A stretch of DNA of 64,000 nucleotides, taken from positions 1,302,001 to 1,366,000 of the forward strand of contig NZ_JBNIEU010000001.1 of NCBI RefSeq assembly GCF_049985285.1, given 5' to 3'. The number at the start of each line of letters is the position of its first letter. The first letter of the stretch is position 1. The position numbers and the translations under genes were made by a program. The notes under the pieces are model-generated. The model saw nothing but the letters and a program-made list of their open reading frames with translations. It did no database searches and was not told the origin of the DNA. This document shows, in pieces, positions 16,879 to 25,775 of the stretch. The DNA comes from Aestuariirhabdus sp049985285 (GTDB taxonomy: Bacteria > Pseudomonadota > Gammaproteobacteria > Pseudomonadales > Aestuariirhabdaceae).

Positions 16879-17747
16879 GCCCGAAGAGCATGTTAGGAGT
16901 TATTCTGCTGGCGGCGGTTGTGCTGGTGGGTGCGGAAAGCCTGTTTATAGTTAGCGAGCGTGAGCGCGCTGTGGTGTTGCGATTTGGTGAGTTGATCAAG
17001 CCCAACGTCCAGCCCGGCCTGCACCTGAAAGCGCCCTTTATCGACAAGGTGCGTATCTTTGATGGGCGGCTGTTAACCTTGGACTCCGCGCCAGAGCGTT
17101 TTCTGACCCAGGAAAAGAAGGCGTTGATTATCGACTCCTTTGTGAAGTGGCGCATCGATAATGTGGAGACGTTTTATACGGCAACCTCCGGTGATATTCG
17201 TCGGGCTAATCAGTTGCTGTCCCAGCGGGTAGAATCGCGCCTGCGTAATATCGTCGGTGCCCGGTCGCTGCAAGAGGTCGTATCCGGTGAGCGTGATGAG
17301 CTAATGACGGTCATTACCACTAACCTCAACGGAATTGCTCGCCAGGAATTGGGTGTGCAGGTTGTCGATGTTCGAATCAAAGGGATCGACCTTCCTCCCC
17401 AGGTGAGTGATTCGGTGTTTGAGCGAATGGCGACCGAGCGGGACAAAGAGGCTCAGGAGATCCGTTCACAAGGTAACGAGCAGGCCGAAGTGATTCGTGC
17501 CGATGCCGACCGCCAGAAGCGAGTGCTACTGGCCGAGGCGTACCGTGACGCAGAAAAACTGCGTGGTGATGGTGATGCACAGTCTGCAGCGCTCTACGCT
17601 AAGGCCTATAATGCTGACGCGGAGTTCTTCTCCTTCTATCGCAGCATGCAGGCGTATAAGGGAACCTTCAGCAAGCAGGGCGATATTATGGTGCTGGATC
17701 CCAATAGCGATTTCTTCCATTACCTTAAGCAGTCTGGCGCCAAATAG
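16875..17747 (+). CDS. hflC: FtsH protease modulator HflC
   Basis: The partner of HflK in the inner-membrane SPFH complex. The 290 residues have one N-terminal membrane helix (about 5-25, LGVILLAAVVLVGAESLFIV), a band-7 domain (SERERAVVLRFGELIKPNVQPGLH), and a long helical part with DADRQKRVLLAEAYRDAEKL, ending in SDFFHYLKQS typical of HflC. Its ATG overlaps the hflK stop (ATGA), and a hairpin terminator follows. Confidence 0.95.
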   Translation: MSPKSMLGVILLAAVVLVGAESLFIVSERERAVVLRFGELIKPNVQPGLHLKAPFIDKVRIFDGRLLTLDSAPERFLTQEKKALIIDSFVKWRIDNVETFYTATSGDIRRANQLLSQRVESRLRNIVGARSLQEVVSGERDELMTVITTNLNGIARQELGVQVVDVRIKGIDLPPQVSDSVFERMATERDKEAQEIRSQGNEQAEVIRADADRQKRVLLAEAYRDAEKLRGDGDAQSAALYAKAYNADAEFFSFYRSMQAYKGTFSKQGDIMVLDPNSDFFHYLKQSGAK

Positions 17748-17812
17748 GCCCGGTGAGGCGGGAGCGCAGAGAGCGCTTCTGCCTCCCGCAAAGATTGTGT
17801 TATTATTGTTCG

Positions 17813-17837
17813 AACCGGGTTCTGACCCGGTTTTTTT
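17813..17837 (+). terminator. Rho-independent terminator after hflKC
   Basis: AACCGGGT-TCTG-ACCCGGTT is a perfect 8-bp stem with a 4-base loop running directly into a T tract. It should end the hfq-hflX-hflKC transcript. Another imperfect GC-rich hairpin lies just upstream (about 17758-17789), without a T tail. Confidence 0.88.
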
Positions 17838-17862
17838 ATGACCCCGATTTGAATGGGTGGGT

Positions 17863-18060
17863 ATGGGGATGGAGTTTTGGCACCAGTTGCTGGTGGCGTT
17901 CTGCCTGATGTTGGTACTGGAGGGAATCATCCCCTTTCTGTATCCTCGCCGCTGGCGAGTACTGGTTGCCCAGTTGGCGACCACCGATGATCGAACCTTG
18001 AGGATTGTTGGGTTGGTTACCATGTTGTGTGGCACCGGCCTGCTTTACCTGGTGAATTGA
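17863..18060 (+). CDS. DUF2065 small membrane protein (YjeT family)
   Basis: A 65-residue protein with two hydrophobic helices: WHQLLVAFCLMLVLEGIIPFL near the N-terminus and a second near the C-terminus ending GTGLLYLVN. The YPRRW motif after the first helix is typical of DUF2065. The family is conserved between hflC and hisZ or purA in many gammaproteobacteria but has no known function. ATG codons at 17863 and 17869 both fit; no strong ribosome site separates them. A terminator lies just upstream, so it probably has its own promoter or depends on read-through. Confidence 0.8.
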   Translation: MGMEFWHQLLVAFCLMLVLEGIIPFLYPRRWRVLVAQLATTDDRTLRIVGLVTMLCGTGLLYLVN

Positions 18061-18077
18061 ATGACAGGCGTTAACAA

Positions 18078-19262
18078 ATGACGATAGCTGACCGTTGGCT
18101 TTTGCCGGATGGAATCGACGAGGTGTTGCCCGCTGCCGCGCAGCAGATTGAGCGTGTGCGCCGAGAACTGCTTGACCTCTATGCCAGCTGGGGGTACGAG
18201 CTGGTGATTCCACCTCATATTGAATACCTCGAATCACTACAGGCGGGGGCCGGGCATGATCTTGACCTGCAAACCTTTAAAGTGGTTGATCAGCTGACCG
18301 GCCGCATGATGGGGTTAAGGGCCGACACCACCCCCTCTGTAGCCCGAATCGACGCCCACACCCTGCGGCGCGAGGGGCCTGTACGCCTGTGTTATTGCGG
18401 CAGCGTGTTCCATACCAAAGCGGGCGCTTCATCTGCATCGCGTAGCCCGATCCAGCTGGGGGCAGAACTGTATGGCCACGGGGGCTTCGAAAGCGATGTT
18501 GAGGTGATGGCGCTGATGCTGACCACCCTGAAACACGCGGGCCAGTGTCATATTAACGTGGATATAGGTCACGCCGGAATTTTTCGTGGCCTGATGCGCG
18601 AGTCCGGACTGGACGGCGATCAGCAGGAGTTGCTGTTCGACGCCCTGCAGCGTAAGGCGAATCCCGAAGTGCAAGCCCTGGTGGCCGCCGGGGTGAGCGA
18701 TCCTGCTATCGCCGAGATGCTGTGCCTGCTGCCGCATCTTAATGGTGATATCTCAATATTAGAGGATGCGAGCAAAAAGCTGTCCGGCGCGCCGGAGGAT
18801 GTGCGCGCTGCACTGAGTCGGTTGCAACAGATCGCTACCGGTGTGCAGCAACAGTTCCCGGAGGTCTCGCTTTACTTTGACCTGAGTGAACTGAGCGGAT
18901 ACAACTACAACTACCACACAGGGGTCGTCTTTGCGGCCTATTTGCCTGGTAGTGGGCAGTCGATCGCCAAGGGTGGCCGCTACGATGGTATTGGCGCGGC
19001 GTTTGGTCGTGCCCGCCCGGCCACCGGTTTTAGTACTGACCTTAAAGTGCTGCTGGGGTTGATGGTTACTGAACCCGCGCCGGCGAACGCAATACTTGCA
19101 CCGCAGCAGGCCGATGCCGCGTTGGTACAGTCGCTGCGAGCACAGGGTGAGCGGGTTATTTATGAGTTACCAGGACAGTCGCAGGGAGCGGCTGAGTTGG
19201 GTTGCAATCGTCGCTTGGTGGAGACCACCGATGATTGGCAGATCGAGCCTGTCGGGCAGTAG
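18078..19262 (+). CDS. hisZ: ATP phosphoribosyltransferase regulatory subunit HisZ
   Basis: A histidyl-tRNA-synthetase-like protein without aminoacylation activity that activates the short form of HisG in the first step of histidine synthesis. The 394 residues open WLLPDGIDEVLPAAAQQIER and carry class II motifs: LRADTTPSVARIDAHTL and the C-terminal GGRYDGIGAAFGRARPATGF. It starts 17 bp after the DUF2065 gene and is followed by purA, the usual order in Pseudomonas. Its presence predicts a short HisG elsewhere in the genome. Confidence 0.93.
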   Translation: MTIADRWLLPDGIDEVLPAAAQQIERVRRELLDLYASWGYELVIPPHIEYLESLQAGAGHDLDLQTFKVVDQLTGRMMGLRADTTPSVARIDAHTLRREGPVRLCYCGSVFHTKAGASSASRSPIQLGAELYGHGGFESDVEVMALMLTTLKHAGQCHINVDIGHAGIFRGLMRESGLDGDQQELLFDALQRKANPEVQALVAAGVSDPAIAEMLCLLPHLNGDISILEDASKKLSGAPEDVRAALSRLQQIATGVQQQFPEVSLYFDLSELSGYNYNYHTGVVFAAYLPGSGQSIAKGGRYDGIGAAFGRARPATGFSTDLKVLLGLMVTEPAPANAILAPQQADAALVQSLRAQGERVIYELPGQSQGAAELGCNRRLVETTDDWQIEPVGQ

Positions 19263-19304
19263 TCTCGCCGTCAGATTAATCTAGCGTAGTTAAAGAGAAT
19301 AGAC

Positions 19305-20603
19305 ATGGGTAAAAATGTTGTAGTGCTGGGCACCCAGTGGGGCGATGAGGGCAAGGGTAAGATTGTGGACCTGCTCACCGATCAAGCCGCGGCGGTTGTT
19401 CGTTTTCAGGGCGGCCACAATGCGGGTCACACCCTGGTAATCGATGGCGAAAAAACGGTATTGCACCTGATTCCATCGGGTATCCTGCGTGATGGCGTTA
19501 CCTGTTATATCGGCAACGGTGTCGTGTTGTCTCCGGAAGCACTGCTCAAGGAGATGGCAGAACTGGAGGCGCAGGGTATTCCTGTTGCCCAGCGACTGCG
19601 ATTGAGTCCGGCTTGCCCACTGATCCTGCCGTTTCATATCGCGCTTGATCAGGCGCGGGAGAAGGCCCGGGGCAATGCCAAGATCGGAACCACCGGTCGT
19701 GGTATTGGGCCTGCGTACGAAGACAAAGTCGCCCGCCGTGGTCTGCGTGTTGCCGATCTGGCGCACCCTGAGCGTTTTGCTACCAAGCTGAAAGAGGTGA
19801 TCGAATATCACAACTTCATGCTCGTTAATTATTATCAGGAAACGGCGATTGACTACCAGGAAGTATTGGATAGTTTCCTCGATATGGGTCGTGTTCTGGC
19901 GCCAATGGTTGTCAATGTAGTCGATGAGCTACACCGTCATCGCCGTAATGGTGACAAGATTATGTTTGAGGGCGCCCAAGGCTCGCTACTCGATATTGAT
20001 CACGGTACCTACGCCTTCGTCACCTCTTCCAACACCACGGCCGGCGGCACCGCGACCGGAAGCGGCGTGGGTCCATTGTACCTTGATTACATTCTGGGGA
20101 TCACCAAAGCCTATACCACCCGAGTCGGTTCCGGCCCCTTCCCTACCGAACTGGAGTGTGAGGTTGGGCAGCATCTGGCCAAGAAAGGGCACGAATTTGG
20201 TGCCACTACGGGCCGGGCCCGCCGCTGTGGCTGGTTTGATGCGGTCGCGTTACGCCATGCGGTACAGGTCAACAGCATCTCCGGTCTTTGCTTGACCAAA
20301 CTGGATGTTATGGATGGTCTGGATGCAATCCAGGTTTGCGTGGGTTACCGTAATGCGGAGGGTGAAGAGATCTCAGCAAGCCCAGTCGATGCAGAGGATT
20401 ACGAAGCGCTGCAGCCTATCTACGAGGAGTTACCCGGCTGGAGTGAGTCGACGGTTGGCGCCCAGTCTATTGACGCGCTGCCTGCGGCGGCGCAAGCTTA
20501 TATCACGCGGATCGCCGAGCTGGTGGGTGCGCCGATTGATATAGTGTCAACCGGCCCTGACCGTAAAGAGACGATCGTGCTGCGCCATCCCTTCGAGGCC
20601 TGA
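19305..20603 (+). CDS. purA: Adenylosuccinate synthetase
   Basis: Joins IMP and aspartate using GTP to make adenylosuccinate, the first step from IMP to AMP. The 432 residues show GTQWGDEGKGKIVDLL (P-loop with catalytic Asp), GGHNAGHTLV with the catalytic His, GTTGRGIGPAYEDKVARRG and FEGAQGSLLDIDHGTYAFVTSSN. Full family length. The start is ATG 19305 after a weak AAAGAGAA site. A clear terminator follows. Confidence 0.97.
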   Translation: MGKNVVVLGTQWGDEGKGKIVDLLTDQAAAVVRFQGGHNAGHTLVIDGEKTVLHLIPSGILRDGVTCYIGNGVVLSPEALLKEMAELEAQGIPVAQRLRLSPACPLILPFHIALDQAREKARGNAKIGTTGRGIGPAYEDKVARRGLRVADLAHPERFATKLKEVIEYHNFMLVNYYQETAIDYQEVLDSFLDMGRVLAPMVVNVVDELHRHRRNGDKIMFEGAQGSLLDIDHGTYAFVTSSNTTAGGTATGSGVGPLYLDYILGITKAYTTRVGSGPFPTELECEVGQHLAKKGHEFGATTGRARRCGWFDAVALRHAVQVNSISGLCLTKLDVMDGLDAIQVCVGYRNAEGEEISASPVDAEDYEALQPIYEELPGWSESTVGAQSIDALPAAAQAYITRIAELVGAPIDIVSTGPDRKETIVLRHPFEA

Positions 20604-20623
20604 TGGGCCTGAGTCACTAAGTG

Positions 20624-20655
20624 AAGAGGGGCGCAAGGCCCCTCTTTTGTTTTTC
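20624..20655 (+). terminator. Rho-independent terminator after purA
   Basis: AAGAGGGGC-GCAAG-GCCCCTCTT is a perfect 9-bp stem with a 5-base loop, followed by a T-rich tail. It separates purA from rnr. A -10-like TATACT at 20696-20701 may start the rnr transcript, though no clear -35 is seen. Confidence 0.88.
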
Positions 20656-20735
20656 CCCCTTGAATTTCCCTAATCCCCCCCCGATTCGGCTACTCTATAC
20701 TGTTTTTAGCCCTGTCCGCTCCATTGGAGAACCCC

Positions 20736-23252
20736 ATGAGCAAGAACTGGAATCGTAAAGACCCCCACGCAGATCGTGAGGCGCGCAACTACGATAACCC
20801 GATCCCCAGCCGAGAGTTGATTATGCAGCATCTCGAGCAGCGCGGAGCGCCCGCCAGCCACCCACTATTGTGTAAAGAGCTGGGGTTGGATAAGGAGGAG
20901 GAGCGCGAAGCGCTGCAGTTTCGCCTGCGTGCCATGTGCCGTGACGGCCAGCTGGTAAATACCCGTAAAGGCAGTTACGGACTAATGAGCAAGATGGACC
21001 TGATTCCCGGGCGGGTACAGGGACATAAAGATGGGTACGGCTTCCTGGTTCCTGACGCCGGTGGTGAAGACCTGTTTTTGAGTCATGGGCAGATGCGACG
21101 CCTGTTTGATGGTGATCGAGCGGTGGTGCGAGTTGCCGGTATCGATCGCCGCGGACGTCGTGAAGGCCAACTGGTTGAAGTGTTGGAACACAACACCCAT
21201 ACCCTGGTAGGACGTTATTTCGAGGAGGAGGGCAGTGGCTTCGTGGTGCCGGATAATCCGCGTTTGGGGCACGAGGTGCAAATCGTCAACTCCTCCCTCA
21301 AGGTGCGTCAGGGGCAATTTGTATCGGTGGAACTCACCGCGCAGCCCGGCAAGCATACCCCGCCTAAAGGCATCGTGAAGGAGGTGTTGGGTGATCATAT
21401 GGCGCCGGGAATGGAGATCGATGTCGCGGTGCGTTCGCACCAGCTTCCCCACGCCTGGCCGGATGAGGTGCTGGCGCAGATAAAAGCCTTCAATGAAAAG
21501 GTCGACGAGTCCGACAAGCAGGCTCGGGTCGACCTGCGTCAGCTTCCCCTGGTAACGATCGACGGCGAAGATGCGCGGGATTTCGACGATGCGGTGTATT
21601 GCGAGGCCAAGCGTGGAGGCGGGTGGCGGCTCTATGTCGCGATTGCCGATGTTTCTCATTATGTGCAGGTCAATACCGCCCTGGACGAAGAAGCGCTCAA
21701 TCGCGCGACGTCGGTCTATTTTCCCGGTCAAGTTATCCCGATGCTGCCGGAGGTGCTTTCCAACGGACTCTGCTCGCTGAATCCGCTGGTCGATCGCCTC
21801 GCGATGGTGTGTGAAATGACCGTGAGTGCGTCGGGAAAACTGAGCAGCTATCGGTTTTACGAAGCGGTGATCTGCTCTCACGCTCGCCTCACCTACACCC
21901 AGGTAGGCTGTGTGCTGGAAACCCCGACTTCTCGTGAGGGGAAACAGCTCGGCAAAGAGCTAAAGCACCTGATGCCCCATCTGCACGATCTGTTTGCCCT
22001 GTACAAGGCGTTGCGTGGGAGTCGCGAGCAGCGAGGAGCGATCGACTTTGAAACCGTCGAGACGCGTATTTTATTCGGTGAGGAGCGCAAGATTGAGCGT
22101 ATCGTGCCGACCGTGCGTAACGTCGCCCACAAGCTGATTGAAGAGTGCATGCTATGCGCTAACGTCGCGACTGCACGCTTCTTGGAAAAGCTCGATCTCC
22201 CCGCCCTGTACCGTGTGCATCCGGGCCCTAAAAAAGAGAAGTTGGAAAACCTGCACAAGTTTCTTGGAGAGCTGGGATTAAGTTTACCCGGGAGAGATAA
22301 ACCCCTGCCGGGTGACTACCAGCAGTTGCTGGAACAGGCGAAGGATCGTCCCGACGCGCATATGATCCAGTCGATGATGTTGCGCTCATTGGGGCAGGCA
22401 ACCTATACCCCGGACAACGATGGACACTTTGGTTTGGCCTATCCTGCCTACGCCCATTTCACCTCCCCTATTCGTCGTTACCCTGACCTGTTGGTACACC
22501 GTGCAATTCGTTACATGATTCGCTCCAGCGCCCAGGGAGCAACCGCCAGCGGAGAGCGGCGGGCCAACGTGTTTGCGCGCATTAAAGATGCCATCCAGCC
22601 GCGGGGAGAGCGCGCGGTTGTGGGGCGGGTCAAGGGTGCCCAGCTTATGGGTAAACAGGATATCTACCCCTATGATCTGCCTCGGATGCTGGCGTTGGGC
22701 GAGCACTGTTCGATGGCGGAGCGTCGTGCCGATGAAGCGGTGCGCGATGTTGAGGCCTGGCTCAAATGTGAATATATGCAGAGTCATATCGGGGAGACCT
22801 ACCCGGGCGTCATAACCGCGGTCACAGGCTTTGGACTCTTTGTAGAGCTGCAGGATATTTTTGTCGAAGGGTTGATTCATGTGACCGGCCTGAGCAACGA
22901 TTATTATCATTTTGATCCGGCTCACCAGCGTCTGCAGGGAGAGCGTAGCGGGGTTACCTATCGTCTCGGGGACGAGCTGATGGTAACGGTGGTGCGTGTT
23001 AACCTGGATGAGAAAAAGATCGACTTCGAGCTGGCCGGTGCCAAGCCTCCCAAGCGCGCCAAGGCCTCCTCGAAGGGAGGGCGGGGTGATCGAGGTGCCA
23101 AAGCTGGTGCCCGTGGCGGCGCAAAGAGGGGCGGAACTGGACGTAAATCCGGTGCAGCGAGTAAAAAAGCCGCCGAGTCAGGGAAAAGCGATAAAAAAGC
23201 GCCTGTAAAAAGCAGGAAGCGTCGCTCTGCCCGCGGCAAGCCGGCGCGTTAA
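20736..23252 (+). CDS. rnr: Ribonuclease R
   Basis: A 3'-5' exoribonuclease that degrades structured RNA. The 838 residues have an N-terminal helix-turn-helix and cold-shock domains, the RNB catalytic domain around TIDGEDARDFDDAVYCE (the acidic active site), and a C-terminal S1 domain (GETYPGVITAVTGFGLFVEL). A long Lys/Arg/Gly-rich tail of about 70 residues ends the protein. ATG 20736 is preferred over TTG 20724, with GGAGA about seven bases upstream. rlmB follows after 75 bp. Confidence 0.95.
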   Translation: MSKNWNRKDPHADREARNYDNPIPSRELIMQHLEQRGAPASHPLLCKELGLDKEEEREALQFRLRAMCRDGQLVNTRKGSYGLMSKMDLIPGRVQGHKDGYGFLVPDAGGEDLFLSHGQMRRLFDGDRAVVRVAGIDRRGRREGQLVEVLEHNTHTLVGRYFEEEGSGFVVPDNPRLGHEVQIVNSSLKVRQGQFVSVELTAQPGKHTPPKGIVKEVLGDHMAPGMEIDVAVRSHQLPHAWPDEVLAQIKAFNEKVDESDKQARVDLRQLPLVTIDGEDARDFDDAVYCEAKRGGGWRLYVAIADVSHYVQVNTALDEEALNRATSVYFPGQVIPMLPEVLSNGLCSLNPLVDRLAMVCEMTVSASGKLSSYRFYEAVICSHARLTYTQVGCVLETPTSREGKQLGKELKHLMPHLHDLFALYKALRGSREQRGAIDFETVETRILFGEERKIERIVPTVRNVAHKLIEECMLCANVATARFLEKLDLPALYRVHPGPKKEKLENLHKFLGELGLSLPGRDKPLPGDYQQLLEQAKDRPDAHMIQSMMLRSLGQATYTPDNDGHFGLAYPAYAHFTSPIRRYPDLLVHRAIRYMIRSSAQGATASGERRANVFARIKDAIQPRGERAVVGRVKGAQLMGKQDIYPYDLPRMLALGEHCSMAERRADEAVRDVEAWLKCEYMQSHIGETYPGVITAVTGFGLFVELQDIFVEGLIHVTGLSNDYYHFDPAHQRLQGERSGVTYRLGDELMVTVVRVNLDEKKIDFELAGAKPPKRAKASSKGGRGDRGAKAGARGGAKRGGTGRKSGAASKKAAESGKSDKKAPVKSRKRRSARGKPAR

Positions 23253-23327
23253 CTGGTCGGTTACTGAATCTATCGCGGTACCCGGGCACCTTTTCCGGGG
23301 GCTGCTTTCACAGGAGAACGAGTCGTA

Positions 23328-24086
23328 GTGAGTAGCGAAATCAGTTTCGGAGTCCATGCGGTTGCCTCCATGCTCGACAATCATCCCGAGCAGGTGCAGG
23401 AGCTGATCCTGCAGCGCGGCAAGAGCGGTGAGCGTATCAACGAGCTGTTGCACAGCGCAGAAATCAACGGCATTCGTGTCAGCTATAAAGACAAGCGCTG
23501 GATGGATGAGCGTCTCAATGGTGTCCACCAGGGGGTTGCTGCTAAAGTGGCGATGCTGCAAGCGGGCAACGAAACCCGGCTGGAACAGGTCTTGGATGCC
23601 CTGGAGGTACCGCCACTGCTGTTGATCCTCGACGGCGTCACCGACCCCCATAATCTTGGCGCGTGCCTGCGCAGCGCAGATGCGGCGGGAGTGCACGCGG
23701 TCATAGCACCCAAGGATCGCTCGGCGCCACTGAATGCGACCGTGCGCAAGGTGTCCTGTGGCGCGGCCGAGGTGATTCCCTATATTGAAGTGACCAATCT
23801 TGCTCGTACCATGAGGGCATTGCAGCAGCGCGGTGTCTGGATTACCGGCACCGCAGGCGAGGCGACGGAGTCCCTGTTTGATCTGGATATGACCGGCGCC
23901 CTGGCGTTGGTCATGGGCGCCGAGGGTAAGGGTATGCGTCGGTTGACCCGAGAGCACTGTGACCGCCTGGCCTATCTGCCGATGTCGGGTGAGGTGAGTA
24001 GTTTGAATGTATCGGTTGCCACCGGGGTTTGCCTGTTTGAAGCGGTACGCCAGCGCTGGCCAGCGCTGGCTAATGGAGGTGAGTGA
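23328..24086 (+). CDS. rlmB: 23S rRNA 2'-O-methyltransferase RlmB (Gm2251)
   Basis: A SPOUT-fold methyltransferase acting on the 23S rRNA peptidyl-transferase region. The 252 residues show the SpoU motifs LDGVTDPHNLGACLRSADAAG, ALVMGAEGKGMRRL and PMSGEVSSLNVSVATG. The start is GTG 23328 with AGGAG upstream (AGGAGAACGAGTCGTA). It follows rnr as in most gammaproteobacteria. Its stop overlaps the next gene (TGATG). Confidence 0.95.
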   Translation: MSSEISFGVHAVASMLDNHPEQVQELILQRGKSGERINELLHSAEINGIRVSYKDKRWMDERLNGVHQGVAAKVAMLQAGNETRLEQVLDALEVPPLLLILDGVTDPHNLGACLRSADAAGVHAVIAPKDRSAPLNATVRKVSCGAAEVIPYIEVTNLARTMRALQQRGVWITGTAGEATESLFDLDMTGALALVMGAEGKGMRRLTREHCDRLAYLPMSGEVSSLNVSVATGVCLFEAVRQRWPALANGGE

Positions 24087-25042
24087 TGCGTGCGGTAATA
24101 GTTGATGAGGGGACCCTGGCGAGCGGTGATCTTGATCTGTCGGCTTTGCTGTCGATCGATGCCGATTGGCAGCGCCACGATTACACCCGTCCAGAACAGC
24201 TCGCAGAACGTATTGCGGGTGCCGAGGTTGTGCTCACCAATAAGGTGGTAATCGGCAGAGAGCTGATAAAGAGCAATCCCCAGCTGCAGTATATCGGGGT
24301 GTTGGCAACGGGCACGAATAATATCGATCTTCAGGCCGCTGAAGAGTGCGGGGTCGCGGTCACCAATGTGACGGGATATGGTGCCCCCAGTGTGGTGCAA
24401 CACTGTTGGTCGTTGATCTTGTCGCTGGCTACCCGCCAAGGTTCCTATCACCGCGATATCAGGGCGGGGCGCTGGGCGGCCAGCGAAGCGTTCTGCCTGC
24501 TGGATTACCCCATCATGGAACTGGCGGGTAAGACCCTGCTGTTGATCGGGTACGGGGAGTTGGGGCAGGGTGTGGCGCGCATAGCCAAGGCTTTTGGTAT
24601 GTCGGTGGTGGTGGCCAATACTCCCGGTTCCCCTAATCAGCGAGCGGACCGGCCCGAGCTGGAGCCAGCGTTGGCCGAGGCGGATATCGTCAGTTTGCAC
24701 TGCCCCTTGACCGAGCACACGCGGCACCTGCTCGATGAGCGCCGGCTGGGGTTGCTGAAACCCTCGGCGCTGCTGATTAACACCGCTCGTGGTGGGCTGG
24801 TGGATGAGGCGGCGCTGGCCGCGGCGCTGCGGGCGGGTCAGCTGGGCGGTGCCGGTTTTGATGTCCTCAGTACGGAACCTCCCAAGGGTGGGAATCCGTT
24901 GCTGGCTGAGGATATCCCCAATTTGATCCTGACTCCTCATAGTGCCTGGGGCAGTCGTGAGGCTCGCCAGCGGCTGGTGATGATCGCAGCCGATAATCTC
25001 AACGCCTTCCTTGCCGGCGACTCCCGCAATCGCCTGATCTGA
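24086..25042 (+). CDS. D-2-hydroxyacid dehydrogenase, glycerate/hydroxypyruvate reductase type
   Basis: An NAD(P)-dependent reductase of 2-keto acids. The 318 residues include the nucleotide-binding loop IGYGELGQGVARIA and the three catalytic residues of the family: Arg in INTARGGLVDE, Glu in STEPPKGGNPLL and His in LTPHSAWGSREARQRL. The last block is typical of HprA-type glycerate dehydrogenases. ATG 24086 shares bases with the rlmB stop (TGATG) and has GGAGGTGAG upstream, so the two genes are probably co-translated. The gene sits between rlmB and rpsF, which are neighbours in Pseudomonas. A second hydroxyacid dehydrogenase is at 53.9 kb. Confidence 0.85.
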   Translation: MRAVIVDEGTLASGDLDLSALLSIDADWQRHDYTRPEQLAERIAGAEVVLTNKVVIGRELIKSNPQLQYIGVLATGTNNIDLQAAEECGVAVTNVTGYGAPSVVQHCWSLILSLATRQGSYHRDIRAGRWAASEAFCLLDYPIMELAGKTLLLIGYGELGQGVARIAKAFGMSVVVANTPGSPNQRADRPELEPALAEADIVSLHCPLTEHTRHLLDERRLGLLKPSALLINTARGGLVDEAALAAALRAGQLGGAGFDVLSTEPPKGGNPLLAEDIPNLILTPHSAWGSREARQRLVMIAADNLNAFLAGDSRNRLI

Positions 25043-25052
25043 CCTGCTTTGC

Positions 25053-25098
25053 GAAATCCCCTTCGAGCCCCGTAAGTTGGGCGCTTGAGGGGGATTTC
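25053..25098 (+). terminator. Long inverted repeat ahead of the rpsF operon
   Basis: Arms 25053-25068 and 25083-25098 pair over 16 positions with only two G-U pairs, and CCC/GGG can continue into the loop. It lies 10 bp after the hydroxyacid dehydrogenase stop and just before the rpsF promoter. No T tract follows, so it may end the upstream transcript by a Rho-assisted route or protect its 3' end. Confidence 0.5.
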
Positions 25099-25102
25099 AG
25101 GG

Positions 25103-25131
25103 TTGCATGTTGGTTGTCAAGTCACTAGAAT
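25103..25131 (+). promoter_or_regulatory. Candidate sigma-70 promoter of the rpsF operon
   Basis: TTGCAT (25103-25108), a 17-bp spacer, then TAGAAT (25126-25131). Position and spacing suit a housekeeping promoter whose transcript would begin near 25138, giving a leader of about 140 bases before rpsF. Confidence 0.6.
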
Positions 25132-25151
25132 GCGCGGTTCCTTGAAAGGAA

Positions 25152-25277
25152 TCCAGAGAGACTGCAGTTTGAGGCGCCGCGTTGCGGGACCTCTTCTCTG
25201 GACGCTCTCTGTTTTTCTCCTTGCCTTACCGACGGGATGGTCCCGCATCGGGAGGCTGTAACCCGTAAGGAGCAATT
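25152..25277 (+). promoter_or_regulatory. Structured leader of rpsF, possible S6:S18 autoregulatory element
   Basis: Two foldable parts are seen. The first pairs TCCAGAG (25152-25158) with CTCTGGA (25196-25202), enclosing GAGG/CCTC and CCGC/GCGG; an alternative pairing CAGAGAG/CTCTCTG (25154-25160 with 25205-25211) would be followed directly by TTTTT, as in an attenuator. The second pairs CCTTAC (25224-25229) with GTAAGG (25265-25270), which contains most of the rpsF AAGGAG ribosome site, around an inner CCGA...TCGG stem. Known rpsF leaders bind the S6:S18 complex to repress their own operon. That this leader does so is inference. Confidence 0.55.
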
Positions 25278-25721
25278 ATGCGTCATTATGAAATTGTATT
25301 TCTGGTGCACCCGGACCAAAGCGAGCAGGTTAGCGCTATGGTCGAGCGTTACACCAAGCTGATCGAAGAGGACAGCGGCAAAATCCACCGTCTGGAGGAT
25401 TGGGGTCGTCGTCAACTTGCTTACCCTATCAACAAAATCCACAAAGCCCATTATGTACTCATGAACGTTGAGTGCAGCAATGAAGCCCTGGACGAGTTGA
25501 ACAGCACCTTCCGCTTTAACGATGCCGTTATTCGTAGCATGGTTATCCGTCGCAATGCTGCCGTCACCGAGCCATCCGATATTGTTAAGGCTGAAGAGAG
25601 CCGTAACGAGCGTCGTGACAACCGTGATGATCGTCGCGACAGCCGTGAAAAGCCTGCAGAACCAAAGGCTGAAGCGCCTGCGGAAACTCCTGCGGCTGCA
25701 GAGACTACAAGCGAAGCCTGA
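25278..25721 (+). CDS. rpsF: 30S ribosomal protein S6
   Basis: Binds 16S rRNA together with S18 in the 30S platform. The 147 residues open MRHYEIVFLVHPDQSEQV and contain the family block RRQLAYPINKIHKAHYVLMN. The globular part ends near residue 95. A charged Arg/Asp/Glu tail and an Ala/Pro/Glu tail follow, longer than in many S6 proteins; in E. coli the S6 C-terminus is a substrate for RimK glutamylation. AAGGAG precedes the ATG. First gene of rpsF-rpsR-DUF2232-rplI. Confidence 0.97.
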   Translation: MRHYEIVFLVHPDQSEQVSAMVERYTKLIEEDSGKIHRLEDWGRRQLAYPINKIHKAHYVLMNVECSNEALDELNSTFRFNDAVIRSMVIRRNAAVTEPSDIVKAEESRNERRDNRDDRRDSREKPAEPKAEAPAETPAAAETTSEA

Positions 25722-25775
25722 TCGGTTCTACCGATTATCCAACGAATATTGAGTTAAAGATAAGGAGACGCTGCT

